NCBI RefSeq assembly: GCF_023822045.1
Contig: NZ_CP084712.1
Coordinates: 682,001 to 746,000, forward strand
Length of the DNA: 64,000 nt
Source of the DNA: Sphingopyxis sp. USTB-05
GTDB taxonomy: Bacteria > Pseudomonadota > Alphaproteobacteria > Sphingomonadales > Sphingomonadaceae
Direction: 5' to 3'
The notes below the pieces were generated by a model. It searched no databases. It worked only from the letters and a program-made list of their open reading frames with translations, and had not been told where the DNA came from. Below, piece by piece: positions 15,100 through 25,254 of this stretch; positions within the stretch are counted from its first letter, which is position 1; each line of letters begins with the position of its first letter. The position numbers were made by a program, and so were the translations under genes.

Positions 15100-18000
15100 A
15101 TGAGCTTTCGCAACATTTCCGCCTGGTGCATCCGCAATCCGGTGCCGCCGATCGTGATGTTCATTCTGTTGCTGTTGGCGGGCGTCGTCAGCTTCAACCG
15201 GATGGACGTGAACGACAATCCCGACGTCGAATTTCCGATGGTGCAGGTGGTCGTGGTCCAGCCCGGCGCAGCGCCGTCGGAGCTGGAGACGCAGGTTACC
15301 CAGCGCATCGAGGCTGCGGTACGCGCCGTCAGCGGTGTCGATGAACTTTCATCCTATGTGGGTGAGGGCAACAGCCGCACGATGGTGCAGTTCGCAATCG
15401 GTACCCCGATCGACCGCGCCTATAACGACGTCAATCAGGCCGTGCAGCAGATCCGCAGCGATCTGCCCGAAGGCATTCTTGAGCCGCAGGTCGTTCGCGT
15501 CGACGCCGCGGGCGGCCCGATTACCTATTTCGCGGTCGAAACGTCCGACATGACGCTCGAACAATTGAGCTGGTTCGTCGACAACACGGTCGCGAAGGAA
15601 CTGCTTTCGATCCCCGGCATGGCGAAGGTCAGCCGTTCGGGCGGCGTCAATCGCGAAATCCGCGTCATCCTCGATCCCGCACGCATGCAAAGCTATGGCC
15701 TGACGGCGAGTCAGTTGAACCAGCAACTGCGGCAAGTGAACGTCAATGCCGCGGGTGGGCGCACCGAAATCGCCGGTTCCGAACAGGCGGTACGCGTGCT
15801 CGGTAACGCCGAAAACGCTTTCCAGCTCGGCGAAACGCGCATCTCGATCGGCAACGGCCGCACCATCCGCCTCGCCGATGTCGCGAAGGTCACCGATGGC
15901 TATGCCGAGCAGCGCAACCTTGCGAAGATCGAGGGCAAGCAGGTGCTTTCTTTCTCGATCGAGAAGGCGAAGGGCTCGTCGGACGTCACGATCCACGACG
16001 AGACGATGAAGAAACTCGCCGAGATCAAGAAGTCGAACCCGCAGGTCGAATTCAAGATCCTGTTCACGCGGACCGAATATACGAAGGAACAATATCGCAG
16101 CTCGATGCTGGCGATGATCGAAGGCGCGGTGCTCGCCGTCGTCGTCGTGTTCCTCTTCCTGCGCGACTGGCGTGCGACGTTGATCAGCGCGCTCGCGATC
16201 CCGCTGTCGGCAATCCCGACCTTCTGGTTCATGGACCTGATGGGCTTTTCGCTGAACGGGCTGTCGCTGCTCGCATTGAGCTTGGTGGCCGGCGTGCTCG
16301 TCGACGACGCGATCGTCGAGATCGAGAATATCGTCCGACACATGCGCATGGGCAAGACCGCCTATCAGGCGTCGATCGACGCGGCCGACGAAATCGGCCT
16401 GGCGGTCGTCGCGACGACGATGTCGATCGTCGCAGTGTTCCTGCCCGTCGCATTGATGCCGGGGGTTTCGGGCCAGTTCTTCATCCAGTTCGGCCTGACC
16501 GTCGTATTCGCGGTGCTCGTCAGCCTTGCGGTCGCGCGTATGATCACGCCGATGATCGCCGCCTATTTCCTGTCGGCGCAGGGCGAGCAGGACCATGCGT
16601 CCGGCCCATGGGTCGACCGTTATGAGCGCATCCTTGCCTGGACGCTCGACAATCGAAAGCATCATGCGGTGCGTGCGCGTTACGAGGCGCACCCGACGAA
16701 GCTTGCCTATCTGGCGGTTCCGCTGATCCTTGCCGGGCTGTCGGTGCTCTACGCAATCTATGCCTATTTCCAGCCGGTGCCGATCGGGCAGGACAAGCCC
16801 AATACGGCGATGTACTTCCTGCTGAAGACGCCGGTCGAAGCAATCATGACCTATCTGGGCGTCGCCTTGCTCATCATCCTGCTCGGTGCGCTTGCCTGGG
16901 TGGTGGGGGTGCGTGGGCCGGGCATCACCAACTGGGCGAAGTTCATGGTCCAGCGCGCCTGGGCGCGCCTGTTCGACCATCGCGTCTGGATCGTCGGCAT
17001 CGGCGTCCTGTCGCTGGGGCTGAGCGTTGTGTTGCTGATGATCCTGCCGCAGCAGTTCCAGCCGACGATCAACAGCGACTATAGCCAGATCCGTTATGAA
17101 CTGCCGCCGGGTTCGACGCTGGCGCAGAGCGAGCATATCTCGAACCAGATCAACGCGATCCTGGCAAAGGACAAGACTGTCGCAAACGCCTTTTACGAAG
17201 TGAATGTCGGCGACGGCGGTGTCTATATCACGCTGAAGAAGGACCGCGAGGTCACCAGTGTAGATTGGGAACGCAGCCTGCAGCCCAAAATGGCGGCGAT
17301 CCCCGACGCGCGCGTGAATTTCCAGAGCCAGTCGGGCGGTTTCTCGGGACGCGACATCACTTTCGTGATCGGCGGCGACGATCCGGTCGCGCTCGAAAAA
17401 CATGCGCGCCTGATCGTGTCGCAGATGGAAAAGTTGAAGGAACTTCGCGGTTCGCGGATCGAGGGTGATATCCCGCGTCCCGAAATCATCGTGACGCCCC
17501 GGCTCGATCTCGCTGCCGAACTCGGCGTGACGACCTCGTCGCTCAGTCAGACGATCCGCATCGCGACACTCGGCGACATCGATCAGAACGCCGCGAAATT
17601 CTCGCTGTCGGATCGCCAGATCCCGATCCGCGTGCTGCTGTCCGAAGATTCGCGCCGCAACCTTGCGACGATCGAGAATCTGCCCGTGCCGACTGCGCGC
17701 GGAACGACGGTGCCGCTGAAATCGGTCGCGGTGATCGGTTTCGGTGCCGGGCCGACCGAGCTGCGCCGGTACAACCAGACGCGGCGCATCGTGATCGGTG
17801 CCGACCTGGCGCCGGGGCTGGTGACGGGTGACGCGCAGAAAAAGATCGATGCGCTGTCCGCGGTCAAGACGATGCCGCAGGGCATCCGCAAGGTGATCCA
17901 GGGCGATGCCAAGTGGCAGGCCGAACTGATCACCAACTTCATGATCGCTGTCGTCTCCGGACTCCTGCTCGTCTTCTCGACGCTAGTGCTGCTCTATCGC

Positions 18001-18516
18001 CGATTCCTGTCGCCGCTGGTCAACATGTCGTCGTTGCTGCTCGCGCCGCTGGGCGGGCTGCTCGGCCTCTGGATCACCGGCATGGAAGTCTCGATGCCCG
18101 TCTATATCGGCCTGCTCATGCTGCTCGGTATCGTCGCCAAAAACTCGATCCTGCTCGTCGATTTCGCGATCGAGGAGATGGACCATGGCGTCGAGAAGGA
18201 TGCCGCGCTGCTCGATGCCGGGCGCAAGCGCGCGCAGCCGATCGTCATGACGACGGTCGCGATGGTCGCGGGCATGGTGCCGACCGCGCTGTCGCTGTCG
18301 GGCGACGGTGCCTGGCGACAGCCGATGGGCGTCGTCGTGATCGGGGGCCTGATCCTGTCGACCATGCTCACATTGCTCATCGTTCCGGCGGGCTTCAGCC
18401 TTGCCGACAGCATCGAAAAGCGCCTTGGCCGCTTCTTCTCGAGCAACCTGCTCACCTATCGGAAGGGCGACGATACGAAACCGCACGGGGCGCCGACCCC
18501 CGAACCGGCGGAGTAA
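15100..18516 (+). CDS. RND-family efflux pump permease (AcrB/HAE1 type)
   Basis: 1138 residues, about 90 longer than AcrB. It is a proton-driven inner-membrane exporter working with the preceding adaptor. Proton-relay residues are present: the Asp pair D402-D403 in [15 protein letters not shown] and Lys1014 in [15 protein letters not shown]. The two pseudo-repeats of helix, porter domain and helices are visible. The extra length is an insert at about 515-615, between the halves, with two strongly hydrophobic segments (about 530-550 and 577-600) that would add two helices to the usual twelve. Substrates cannot be deduced. No local regulator gene is present. Confidence 0.94.
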   Translation: MSFRNISAWCIRNPVPPIVMFILLLLAGVVSFNRMDVNDNPDVEFPMVQVVVVQPGAAPSELETQVTQRIEAAVRAVSGVDELSSYVGEGNSRTMVQFAIGTPIDRAYNDVNQAVQQIRSDLPEGILEPQVVRVDAAGGPITYFAVETSDMTLEQLSWFVDNTVAKELLSIPGMAKVSRSGGVNREIRVILDPARMQSYGLTASQLNQQLRQVNVNAAGGRTEIAGSEQAVRVLGNAENAFQLGETRISIGNGRTIRLADVAKVTDGYAEQRNLAKIEGKQVLSFSIEKAKGSSDVTIHDETMKKLAEIKKSNPQVEFKILFTRTEYTKEQYRSSMLAMIEGAVLAVVVVFLFLRDWRATLISALAIPLSAIPTFWFMDLMGFSLNGLSLLALSLVAGVLVDDAIVEIENIVRHMRMGKTAYQASIDAADEIGLAVVATTMSIVAVFLPVALMPGVSGQFFIQFGLTVVFAVLVSLAVARMITPMIAAYFLSAQGEQDHASGPWVDRYERILAWTLDNRKHHAVRARYEAHPTKLAYLAVPLILAGLSVLYAIYAYFQPVPIGQDKPNTAMYFLLKTPVEAIMTYLGVALLIILLGALAWVVGVRGPGITNWAKFMVQRAWARLFDHRVWIVGIGVLSLGLSVVLLMILPQQFQPTINSDYSQIRYELPPGSTLAQSEHISNQINAILAKDKTVANAFYEVNVGDGGVYITLKKDREVTSVDWERSLQPKMAAIPDARVNFQSQSGGFSGRDITFVIGGDDPVALEKHARLIVSQMEKLKELRGSRIEGDIPRPEIIVTPRLDLAAELGVTTSSLSQTIRIATLGDIDQNAAKFSLSDRQIPIRVLLSEDSRRNLATIENLPVPTARGTTVPLKSVAVIGFGAGPTELRRYNQTRRIVIGADLAPGLVTGDAQKKIDALSAVKTMPQGIRKVIQGDAKWQAELITNFMIAVVSGLLLVFSTLVLLYRRFLSPLVNMSSLLLAPLGGLLGLWITGMEVSMPVYIGLLMLLGIVAKNSILLVDFAIEEMDHGVEKDAALLDAGRKRAQPIVMTTVAMVAGMVPTALSLSGDGAWRQPMGVVVIGGLILSTMLTLLIVPAGFSLADSIEKRLGRFFSSNLLTYRKGDDTKPHGAPTPEPAE

Positions 18517-18586
18517 TGGGGATCGGCCGGCGCGGTAAGCCACTGCGCCGGTTGCAACCTTTGCGGCATTTCGCCATTTGGTTTGC

Positions 18587-19852
18587 ATGACCGACCGCAC
18601 GCTCTCCCTGCCGATTGGTGTCGCCATTCCGGCCAGAGCATCGAACATTCGCGTCGTTGCGACGGGCTTGCTCGTCGTCATGGCCTTTGTCTTCATCGGC
18701 GCGAAATATTTTCAGGACGTCAATCCGGCGATCGGCTTTCTCCGCGCCTTTGCCGAGGCGGCGATGGTCGGTGGGCTTGCCGACTGGTTCGCGGTCACCG
18801 CCCTGTTCCGCCACCCGATGGGGCTGCCGATCCCGCACACCGCCATCGTTCCGCGCAACAAGAACCGCATCGGCGACACGCTCGCGCGCTTTCTGCTCAC
18901 CAATTTCCTGCTGCCGCGCCTGATTGCACGCAAGATGCAAGCGGTCGACGTCGCGGGCGCGGTCGGCAAATTCCTGTCCGAACCGGGCGAGGGCGGCGGG
19001 CGGCTTCGCCTCGGTGCGTCGCGCATCATTGCCGACGGCCTTGGCGCACTCGATCAGCAGCGTCTGGGCGGCATGGTCAAATCGGCGATCGCCGATCGCT
19101 TGCGCGAACTCGACGTCGCGCCCCTGCTTGGACAGGCGCTGCAGGCGGCGCTGGCCGAGGGGCGGCATCAACCGCTTTTGGATGCGATGGTCAAATGGGG
19201 GTCGAAGACGCTCGAACTCAACGAGCATCTGATCCACCAGATGGTGCACGACAATTCGAACGCGATCGTGCGCTTCACCGGGCTGGACGAAAGCATCTCG
19301 AACCGCATCGTCGCGGGCCTGTCGAAGCTGCTCAGCGAAATGGCGGTCGACGAAACGCACCCGCTGCGCATCCGTGTCGAGGAAGGGCTCGCCAAGATGG
19401 CGCTCGACCTGCAGCACGACCCCGAAGTGAAGGCGAAGGTCGCGAAGGTTCGTGACGAGTTGCTCGAAAACAAGGCGGTCAAGCGCTGGCTCGACGGCCT
19501 GTGGGAACAGGGCCGCACCGCGCTGCTCAAGGCCGCGCGCAACCCCGACACGATGCTCGCCGGCCGCATCGGCGAACTCGTCACGCAGTTCGGCGCGATG
19601 CTTGGCGAGGATGCGGGGATCAAGCGCACGCTCAACCGCTACGCCCGCCGCGCCGTCGTCGGCATGGTCGACAGCTATGGCGAAACCGCGCTCAAGCTGG
19701 TGTCGGACACGATCCGCGGCTGGGATGCGAAGACGATCACCGACCGGCTTGAAAATGCTGTCGGCGACGACCTGCAATATATCCGTATCAACGGCACGCT
19801 CGTCGGCGGCCTGGTCGGCGTGCTGATCCACACGGTCGACGTGCTGATCTAG
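18587..19852 (+). CDS. DUF445 membrane protein
   Basis: 421 residues from the ATG at 18587. The DUF445 pattern is clear: an early membrane helix (about 22-42), the conserved GGLADWFAVTALFRHP segment, PHTAIVPRNKNRIGD, a long helical, charged middle and a hydrophobic C-terminal end (INGTLVGGLVGVLIHTVDV) that forms a second anchor. The function of the family is unknown; the large helical body probably faces one side of the inner membrane. The stop codon overlaps the end of the convergent SDR gene by 4 bp. Confidence 0.88.
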   Translation: MTDRTLSLPIGVAIPARASNIRVVATGLLVVMAFVFIGAKYFQDVNPAIGFLRAFAEAAMVGGLADWFAVTALFRHPMGLPIPHTAIVPRNKNRIGDTLARFLLTNFLLPRLIARKMQAVDVAGAVGKFLSEPGEGGGRLRLGASRIIADGLGALDQQRLGGMVKSAIADRLRELDVAPLLGQALQAALAEGRHQPLLDAMVKWGSKTLELNEHLIHQMVHDNSNAIVRFTGLDESISNRIVAGLSKLLSEMAVDETHPLRIRVEEGLAKMALDLQHDPEVKAKVAKVRDELLENKAVKRWLDGLWEQGRTALLKAARNPDTMLAGRIGELVTQFGAMLGEDAGIKRTLNRYARRAVVGMVDSYGETALKLVSDTIRGWDAKTITDRLENAVGDDLQYIRINGTLVGGLVGVLIHTVDVLI

Positions 19853-20640
19853 GCGCTCGCCGCCAGCCCCTCACGAAAGGTCGGATAGCGCGGCGCCCAG
19901 CCGAGCAGCCGCTTCGCCTTGCCGTTCGCCACACGGCGATTCTCGGCATAGAAAGCGCGAGCGGCGGGCGACAGGCCGGCTTCGCCGAGCGATTGCAGCG
20001 GCGGCAATGGCGCACCGAGCATTGTGCAGCCCCATTCGACGAGCCGGTTCTGATGGCAGGGTTCGTCGTCGGCGAGGTTATAGACGCCCGCTTGCCCGCG
20101 GAACGACGCCATGACGCCGCCCGCGATATCGTCGATATGAATCCGGCTGAAGACCTGGCTGGGCACGTCGATGCGGTGCGCGCGGCCTTCGGCGATGCGC
20201 CCGAGGATCGAGCGGCCGGGTCCGTAGATGCCCGGAAGGCGAAATATGCGAACGTCGCTGCGCAAGTCCCGCCATGCCGCGTCTGCCGCATTGCGATCCG
20301 CGCGGCGGCCCTTGATCGGCGCGCTTTCGTCGACCCACGCGCCACCCGTATCGCCATAGACGCCGGTCGAGGAGAGATAGCCGGTCCATATCGAGGCGGA
20401 GAGGGCGATCGCCTCGCCATAGCGGGCGAGGACGGGGTCTACCCCTTCGACGGGCGGCACCGACGACAGGATATGCGTCGCCTCGCGAACCGCACGCCGC
20501 ACGGCGATCTCATTGTCGAACGCGATGCTGCCCTCGCGGCCGTCGCGTGTCGTCCCCGCCACGTCCCAGCCACGCGCGCGCAAGCGTCCGGCGAGGTGGC
20601 TCGCGGCATAGCCCATTCCGAAAATCAGCATCTGTCCCAT
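19849..20640 (-). CDS. NAD-dependent epimerase/dehydratase-like SDR (YeeZ-like)
   Basis: 263 residues. The N-terminal nucleotide-binding motif GMGYAASHLAGRL and a later STGVYGD segment place it in the atypical SDR branch that includes E. coli YeeZ. The substrate pocket motif RLPGIYGPGR and the RIHIDDIAGGV segment are as in extended SDRs. It lacks the classical YxxxK in an obvious place, typical of this subgroup, so the catalytic role is unclear. It is divergent from pepN (46 bp apart) and convergent with DUF445. Confidence 0.82.
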   Translation of the reverse strand: MGQMLIFGMGYAASHLAGRLRARGWDVAGTTRDGREGSIAFDNEIAVRRAVREATHILSSVPPVEGVDPVLARYGEAIALSASIWTGYLSSTGVYGDTGGAWVDESAPIKGRRADRNAADAAWRDLRSDVRIFRLPGIYGPGRSILGRIAEGRAHRIDVPSQVFSRIHIDDIAGGVMASFRGQAGVYNLADDEPCHQNRLVEWGCTMLGAPLPPLQSLGEAGLSPAARAFYAENRRVANGKAKRLLGWAPRYPTFREGLAASA

Positions 20641-20686
20641 CGCGCGCCTTATTGCGCGTCGGCGGCGCTGTGCCTAGATCGATCGG

Positions 20687-23278
20687 ATGACCGACGCTTC
20701 CTCTACGCCCGCCATTCCCGTCACCATCTATCGCAGCGACTATCGCGCGCCCGAATGGCAGATCCCCGACATCGCGCTCGATTTCGCGCTGGGGATCGAC
20801 GCGACGAAGGTCCGCGCGACGCTGTCGGTGGTGCGCGATGCCGATGCGCCGGTGCCGCTGCTGCTGCGCGGCGACGGGCTGACTGCGGCGGCGGTACGCG
20901 TCGATGGCGAGGTATGGAACGACTGGCGGATGGACGGCGGCGACCTGGTCGTTGATCTCGGCGAACGGACCGCGGCGACGGTCGAGGTCGATACGGTGAT
21001 CGACCCCGCATCGAATACGCAGCTTTCGGGGCTTTATGCATCGGGCGGCCTGCTCTGCACCCAGTGCGAGGCCGAGGGCTTTCGCCGCATCACTTTTCAT
21101 CCCGACCGCCCCGATGTGCTCAGCCGCTACAAGGTGCGGATGCAGGGCGACAAGGCGGCGTTCCCGATCCTGCTGTCGAACGGAAATTGCATCGATCAGG
21201 GCGAAGCGGGGAGCGATCATTGGGCGCTGTGGGAAGACCCCTGGCCGAAACCCTCCTATCTGTTCGCGCTCGTCGCCGGCGACCTTGTCGTCAACAAGGA
21301 TAGCTTCACGACGATGTCGGGTCGCAAGGTCGAACTGGGCATCTGGGTTCGCGGCGGCGATCAGGATCGCACCGGCCACGCGATGCAGGCGCTGAAGGAC
21401 AGCATGAAATGGGACGAGGAGGTCTATGGCCGCGAATATGACCTCGACCTGTTCAACATCGTCGCGGTCAGCGATTTCAACATGGGAGCGATGGAGAACA
21501 AGGGCCTCAACATCTTCAACACCCGCTATATCCTTGCCGACCCCGACACCGCGACCGACGTCGATTATGATGGTGTCGAGGGCGTCGTCGCGCACGAATA
21601 TTTCCACAATTGGTCGGGCAATCGCGTCACCTGTCGCGACTGGTTCCAGCTCAGCCTGAAAGAGGGTTTCACCGTCTTTCGCGACCAGAATTTCTCCGCC
21701 GATATGGGCTCGCCGCCGGTCAAGCGGATCGAGGATGTCCGCCTTCTCCGCGCCGCGCAATTCCCCGAGGATGCGGGGCCGCTCGCGCATCCGATCCGCC
21801 CCGACAGCTTTCAGGAAATCTCGAATTTCTATACCGCGACCATCTATAACAAGGGCGCCGAGATCATCCGCATGATGGCGACGATGGTCGGACCCGAACG
21901 CTTCCGCAAAGGCACCGACCTCTATTTCGACCGTCACGACGGCGAGGCAGCGACGTGCGAGGATTTCGTGCGCGCGATCGAGGACGGCGCGGACATCGAC
22001 CTCGCGCAGTTTCGCCGCTGGTACGAACAGGCGGGGACACCGCGGCTGAAGCTTTCGCTGGTCGAAGAGGCTGGCGACTGGTCGCTCGATATCGTGCAGA
22101 TGGTGCCGCCGACGCCCGGCCAGCCGGAGAAACAGCCGATGATGCTGCCGCTGCGCCTGGCTGCCTTTGCGATGGACGGCAGCGGCGACGCGCTTGCCGA
22201 CACGCTGGTCACGGTAACCGGCGCAACACAGCGTGTCACGCTTGGACAATTTGCGGCGCGCCCGGCGCTGTCGGTCAACCGCACTTTCTCCGCACCGATC
22301 ATCGTCGATTTCGAACGTGGCCCCGGCGAACTCGCCTGGCTGGCCGCGCATGACGATGATCCGTTCGCGCGCTACGAAGCGTTGCAGCAGCTCATGCTCG
22401 ACACGCTTGTCGCCGCGGTATCGGGTGAGGCGGGCGACCGCCGCGCGGTGATCGACGCCGTCGGGCAGACGCTCGCGGGGGCGGCCAGCGATCCGGCTTT
22501 CGTTGCCGAAGCGGTGCTGCTGCCCAGCGAAGCTTTCATCGGCGACCAGATGCTCACCGTCGATCCCGACGCGATCCGCCGCGAACGGCTCGCGTTGCAG
22601 GCGGCGATCGGCACCGCGCTCGAAAGCGAATGGCGGTCCATCCTTGCCGGCAAGGCGCCGCCCGCGACCGACCTATCGCGCAAGGCCAAGGGCGGCCGCC
22701 GCCTGCGCGGCGTTGCGCTTGCCTATCTCGCAGCCACCGGGGCGGACGATGCGCCCGCGCTTGCGTTCGACATCTTCTCCAATGCCGACGGCATGACCGA
22801 ACGGCAGGCGGCATTGGCGACGCTCGCGCACGGCGACAGCGATGAGCGTGCTCATGCGCTCGACATCTTCTATCAACGCTATCGCGACAATCCGCTCGTG
22901 CTCGACAAATGGTTCCAGGTACAGGCGTGGTCGCTGCGTTCCGACACGGTCGATGCGGTGAAGGGCCTTGCGCAGCATCCCGATTTCACGTTGGCGAACC
23001 CGAACCGCGTCCGCTCGCTCTATGGTGCGCTGACGGGCAATCAGGCGGCGTTCCATCGTGCCGATGGTGCGGGCTACCGGTTGATCGCCGATCTCGTCAT
23101 CGCGCTCGATCCGAAGAACCCGCAGACCGCGGCAAAGATGATCCCCCCGCTCGGCCGCTGGAAACGTTTCGGCGACGCGCGGCTGGCGCTGATGCGCGCC
23201 GAACTCGAACGCATCCTCGCGCAGCCCGGCCTGTCGCGCGACGTGACCGAACAGGCGTCGAAGAGCCTTTTGGGTTGA
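20687..23278 (+). CDS. pepN: Aminopeptidase N (M1 family)
   Basis: 863 residues, normal for bacterial PepN. This zinc enzyme removes N-terminal residues from peptides in the cytosol during protein turnover. The exopeptidase motif GAMEN (in NMGAMENKGLNIF) binds the peptide amino group. The zinc motif is HEYFH (H303, E304, H307), with the third ligand Glu in LKEGFTVFRDQ. The C-terminal alpha-solenoid domain is complete. It is divergent from the SDR gene and followed by a 308-bp gap of palindromic repeats. Confidence 0.96.
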   Translation: MTDASSTPAIPVTIYRSDYRAPEWQIPDIALDFALGIDATKVRATLSVVRDADAPVPLLLRGDGLTAAAVRVDGEVWNDWRMDGGDLVVDLGERTAATVEVDTVIDPASNTQLSGLYASGGLLCTQCEAEGFRRITFHPDRPDVLSRYKVRMQGDKAAFPILLSNGNCIDQGEAGSDHWALWEDPWPKPSYLFALVAGDLVVNKDSFTTMSGRKVELGIWVRGGDQDRTGHAMQALKDSMKWDEEVYGREYDLDLFNIVAVSDFNMGAMENKGLNIFNTRYILADPDTATDVDYDGVEGVVAHEYFHNWSGNRVTCRDWFQLSLKEGFTVFRDQNFSADMGSPPVKRIEDVRLLRAAQFPEDAGPLAHPIRPDSFQEISNFYTATIYNKGAEIIRMMATMVGPERFRKGTDLYFDRHDGEAATCEDFVRAIEDGADIDLAQFRRWYEQAGTPRLKLSLVEEAGDWSLDIVQMVPPTPGQPEKQPMMLPLRLAAFAMDGSGDALADTLVTVTGATQRVTLGQFAARPALSVNRTFSAPIIVDFERGPGELAWLAAHDDDPFARYEALQQLMLDTLVAAVSGEAGDRRAVIDAVGQTLAGAASDPAFVAEAVLLPSEAFIGDQMLTVDPDAIRRERLALQAAIGTALESEWRSILAGKAPPATDLSRKAKGGRRLRGVALAYLAATGADDAPALAFDIFSNADGMTERQAALATLAHGDSDERAHALDIFYQRYRDNPLVLDKWFQVQAWSLRSDTVDAVKGLAQHPDFTLANPNRVRSLYGALTGNQAAFHRADGAGYRLIADLVIALDPKNPQTAAKMIPPLGRWKRFGDARLALMRAELERILAQPGLSRDVTEQASKSLLG

Positions 23279-23322
23279 TGTCCGGCAGGCGGTGGGGAGC
23301 TGTCTTGCGTTTACCCCACTTC

Positions 23323-23351
23323 CGTCATCCCGGGCTTGACCCGGGATGACG
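23323..23351. repeat. REP-like palindrome
   Basis: A perfect 12-bp stem (CGTCATCCCGGG and its complement) around a 5-base loop, directly after pepN. It belongs to the same family as the pair at 23453-23543. It could end or stabilise the pepN transcript. Confidence 0.85.
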
Positions 23352-23452
23352 AGGAAAGATAGCGCGGCAATCGGTCGGTTCCCGTCATTCCATCCAGATT
23401 GGCGGTGAACGGCGGATATGAGGTGGAGAGCGGACGTTGCGTCACCCCACTT

Positions 23453-23543
23453 CGTCATCCCGGGCTTGACCCGGGATCCCGCTTTTTGACGCACTCACCG
23501 ACTTCGACTTCAAGCGGGACCCCGGATCAAGTCCGGGGTGACG
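23453..23543. repeat. Pair of REP-like palindromes in inverted orientation
   Basis: Two copies of the same 30-bp palindrome (23453-23482 and 23514-23543) face each other, each also palindromic by itself around a CCGG-rich core. Such paired units (BIME-like) are typical non-autonomous repeats in intergenic regions. The 308-bp gap between pepN and the TPR gene holds this pair and the single copy at 23323-23351; nothing else is seen. Confidence 0.85.
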
Positions 23544-23586
23544 ATATGGAGAGGGCAGCTCCCGGTCGTTATCCGCCCTTCATCAT

Positions 23587-24591
23587 TCAAGGCACAGTCA
23601 CGACAGGCTTTTCATCGCCATAAAGGTTTTTCCATTCCACCTCGGCCTGAATGCGCGGAAAATAGGCCCAAGTCTTGATGTCGATCGCGCGGGCAAGCCA
23701 GGGTTTGGCCTTCTCCCTCTCGCCGCGCATCAGCCAGTACATGGCCAATGTGTAGCTCGACGAGGATTTCGCGCCATCCGCTCCGCCGAACGGCCGGCCT
23801 GAATCCCTTTCGGTGTAGTAATCCTCGGTAAACCGATTTCCACGAAAGAGTTGAATGGCGTTGAAATAGAACGGCCCTTCGCCTGTCGGCGATAGATCCT
23901 CGGCCCTGAACTTATACCGTGCGAGCAATTCGTCCGCCTCGATCGTGTGATCGAGCTTCATCAACGCAAGATATCGCCAATATAGCGGGGCAGCGATGTC
24001 CTGAGGGTTTCCGGTCAACAGGATCAGTTGATAGGCTCTGTCGAACCATTTTTCGGCATTCCGATAGTCGCGCTTTGCGAAATAGGCGCCGCCGAGATGA
24101 TAATATAGATAGAATTGGACGATGTCCGGCGTGCCGGGAAACTGGCTGGGCCCCAGCTTTTCGCGCTCCAGCGGCTGGCCTTCATATAGCGCCGCCGCCT
24201 TCAGACCGTCAGCGATCGAGAGATCGAACTCGCGAAGATTGAAATAACGGTGCGCCCGGTGGCGCAGGAGCTTGGCAGAGTTCGGATAGCGTTTGAGCCC
24301 TTCGGTGAACACCGCAACCGCTTCCCGGCCCAGCGTCTGGTAACCGAGCATGCGGCCATACCAGACTATATTGTCGATCGTCGGTTCGCGCTCTGCCGCA
24401 GCCTTTGCGTCGGCGACAGCCCAGAGCAGCGTCTGGGTATCGGTGACATTGGTCGGATTGACGTCGTCCGTATACATGGGCTCTCCCAATAGCGAGAGCC
24501 CCTGAAACGACCGCGGAGCTTCCTGTGCCGCCACGGGCGCAGCCATCGTCAAGGCCGCCACGGCAATAGTCAGACGCTTCGCGCTTTTCAT
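23587..24591 (-). CDS. Secreted tetratricopeptide-repeat protein
   Basis: 334 residues. A signal peptide (MKSAKRLTIAVAALTMAAPV, cut after AAQ) predicts a periplasmic location. The mature part is helical, with TPR-like units at about 70-180 (an IDNIVWYGRMLGYQTLGREA unit, then a unit starting RHRAHRYFNLREFD) and further helix pairs to about 310. TPRs bind other proteins; no enzyme motif is seen. Bacterial relatives are often called TPR proteins without a function. It is divergent from the gene at 24793, with a 201-bp AT-richer gap between them. Confidence 0.78.
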   Translation of the reverse strand: MKSAKRLTIAVAALTMAAPVAAQEAPRSFQGLSLLGEPMYTDDVNPTNVTDTQTLLWAVADAKAAAEREPTIDNIVWYGRMLGYQTLGREAVAVFTEGLKRYPNSAKLLRHRAHRYFNLREFDLSIADGLKAAALYEGQPLEREKLGPSQFPGTPDIVQFYLYYHLGGAYFAKRDYRNAEKWFDRAYQLILLTGNPQDIAAPLYWRYLALMKLDHTIEADELLARYKFRAEDLSPTGEGPFYFNAIQLFRGNRFTEDYYTERDSGRPFGGADGAKSSSSYTLAMYWLMRGEREKAKPWLARAIDIKTWAYFPRIQAEVEWKNLYGDEKPVVTVP

Positions 24592-24727
24592 GAATGATCC
24601 CCATCTGCAACAAATTATCCAATAGGAAAATTAATGCCCGATTAGAAATGTTCGTGCAAGCGGATTTTGGCAGCGACCCGGGGCGATGTTTCTTGCTGTC
24701 GAAAATCATGGCGCAAAGAAAATCTGA

Positions 24728-24746
24728 ATTGCAAATGACTCGCAAT
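24728..24746. promoter_or_regulatory. Fur-box-like dyad
   Basis: ATTGCAAATGACTCGCAAT is a 19-bp imperfect dyad (7 of 9 pairs match) with outer ATTGC/GCAAT arms, similar in length and TGC/GCA ends to alphaproteobacterial Fur sites. It lies 47 bp before the gene at 24793. Assignment to Fur is an inference. Confidence 0.35.
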
Positions 24747-24792
24747 AACATATAAGCCCGCCAGCGGCATGTCGTGCGCGCTGGAAAGGGAT

Positions 24793-25254
24793 ATGATGTA
24801 CGCCTTTGTCGACCGGCCGGTGGAAAACCTCTGCAATGGCGGTCGTTTCCTGCTCTGGGCGATGCGCGGGTGGGTTTCAGCGGCGGAGCGGGGGCAATGT
24901 CCGCCGCAGATGCTGTTTCGCGGTTTTGCGGCGGTCGATGCCGCCGGGGCGCTTCCCGATTTCCATATCGCGATGGCGCTGCTCGGCGGTGACGCGGTCG
25001 AAACGCTGGTGCTCGCACCGATGCCCTGCCTCCAGATTTCAGAGGATGAAGCAATTCTGCTTGGACTCTGGCGCGATTTTTCGCTTGGGGATGCCGCAAA
25101 TGCCCGCGCGACGTTGGCCTTGATGGCCGAGGGAGACAGCGTCGGCCCGATCGCAAAGGCGATGGGCGCGGCGGTCGACCGGCTGCTCGCGGCGGGATTC
25201 GATATGCCGGCCCTCGCGGCCGGCTCCATGACGCATCAGGAAAGTTCAAAGTGA
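24793..25254 (+). CDS. Conserved-looking protein of unknown function, cotranscribed with fpr
   Basis: 153 residues from ATGATG at 24793, preceded by GGAAAGGG. An earlier ATG at 24769 lacks a site. No membrane helix or signal peptide is evident. The sequence is globular, with an aromatic and Cys-containing N-terminus (MMYAFVDRPVENLCNGGRF), a middle beta-rich part and a C-terminal helix with Met and Ala. I do not recognise the family. The stop overlaps the start of the ferredoxin-NADP reductase gene (TGATG), so it is translationally coupled to an electron-transfer enzyme and may act in iron or iron-sulfur metabolism. Confidence 0.68.
   Translation: MMYAFVDRPVENLCNGGRFLLWAMRGWVSAAERGQCPPQMLFRGFAAVDAAGALPDFHIAMALLGGDAVETLVLAPMPCLQISEDEAILLGLWRDFSLGDAANARATLALMAEGDSVGPIAKAMGAAVDRLLAAGFDMPALAAGSMTHQESSK

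Noticed and set aside
15349..17403. 684-codon open frame opposite the RND pump gene
   Set aside because: It is a high-GC antisense shadow: the composition is Arg/His/Asp-rich without any recognisable domain, and the plus-strand pump is certain.
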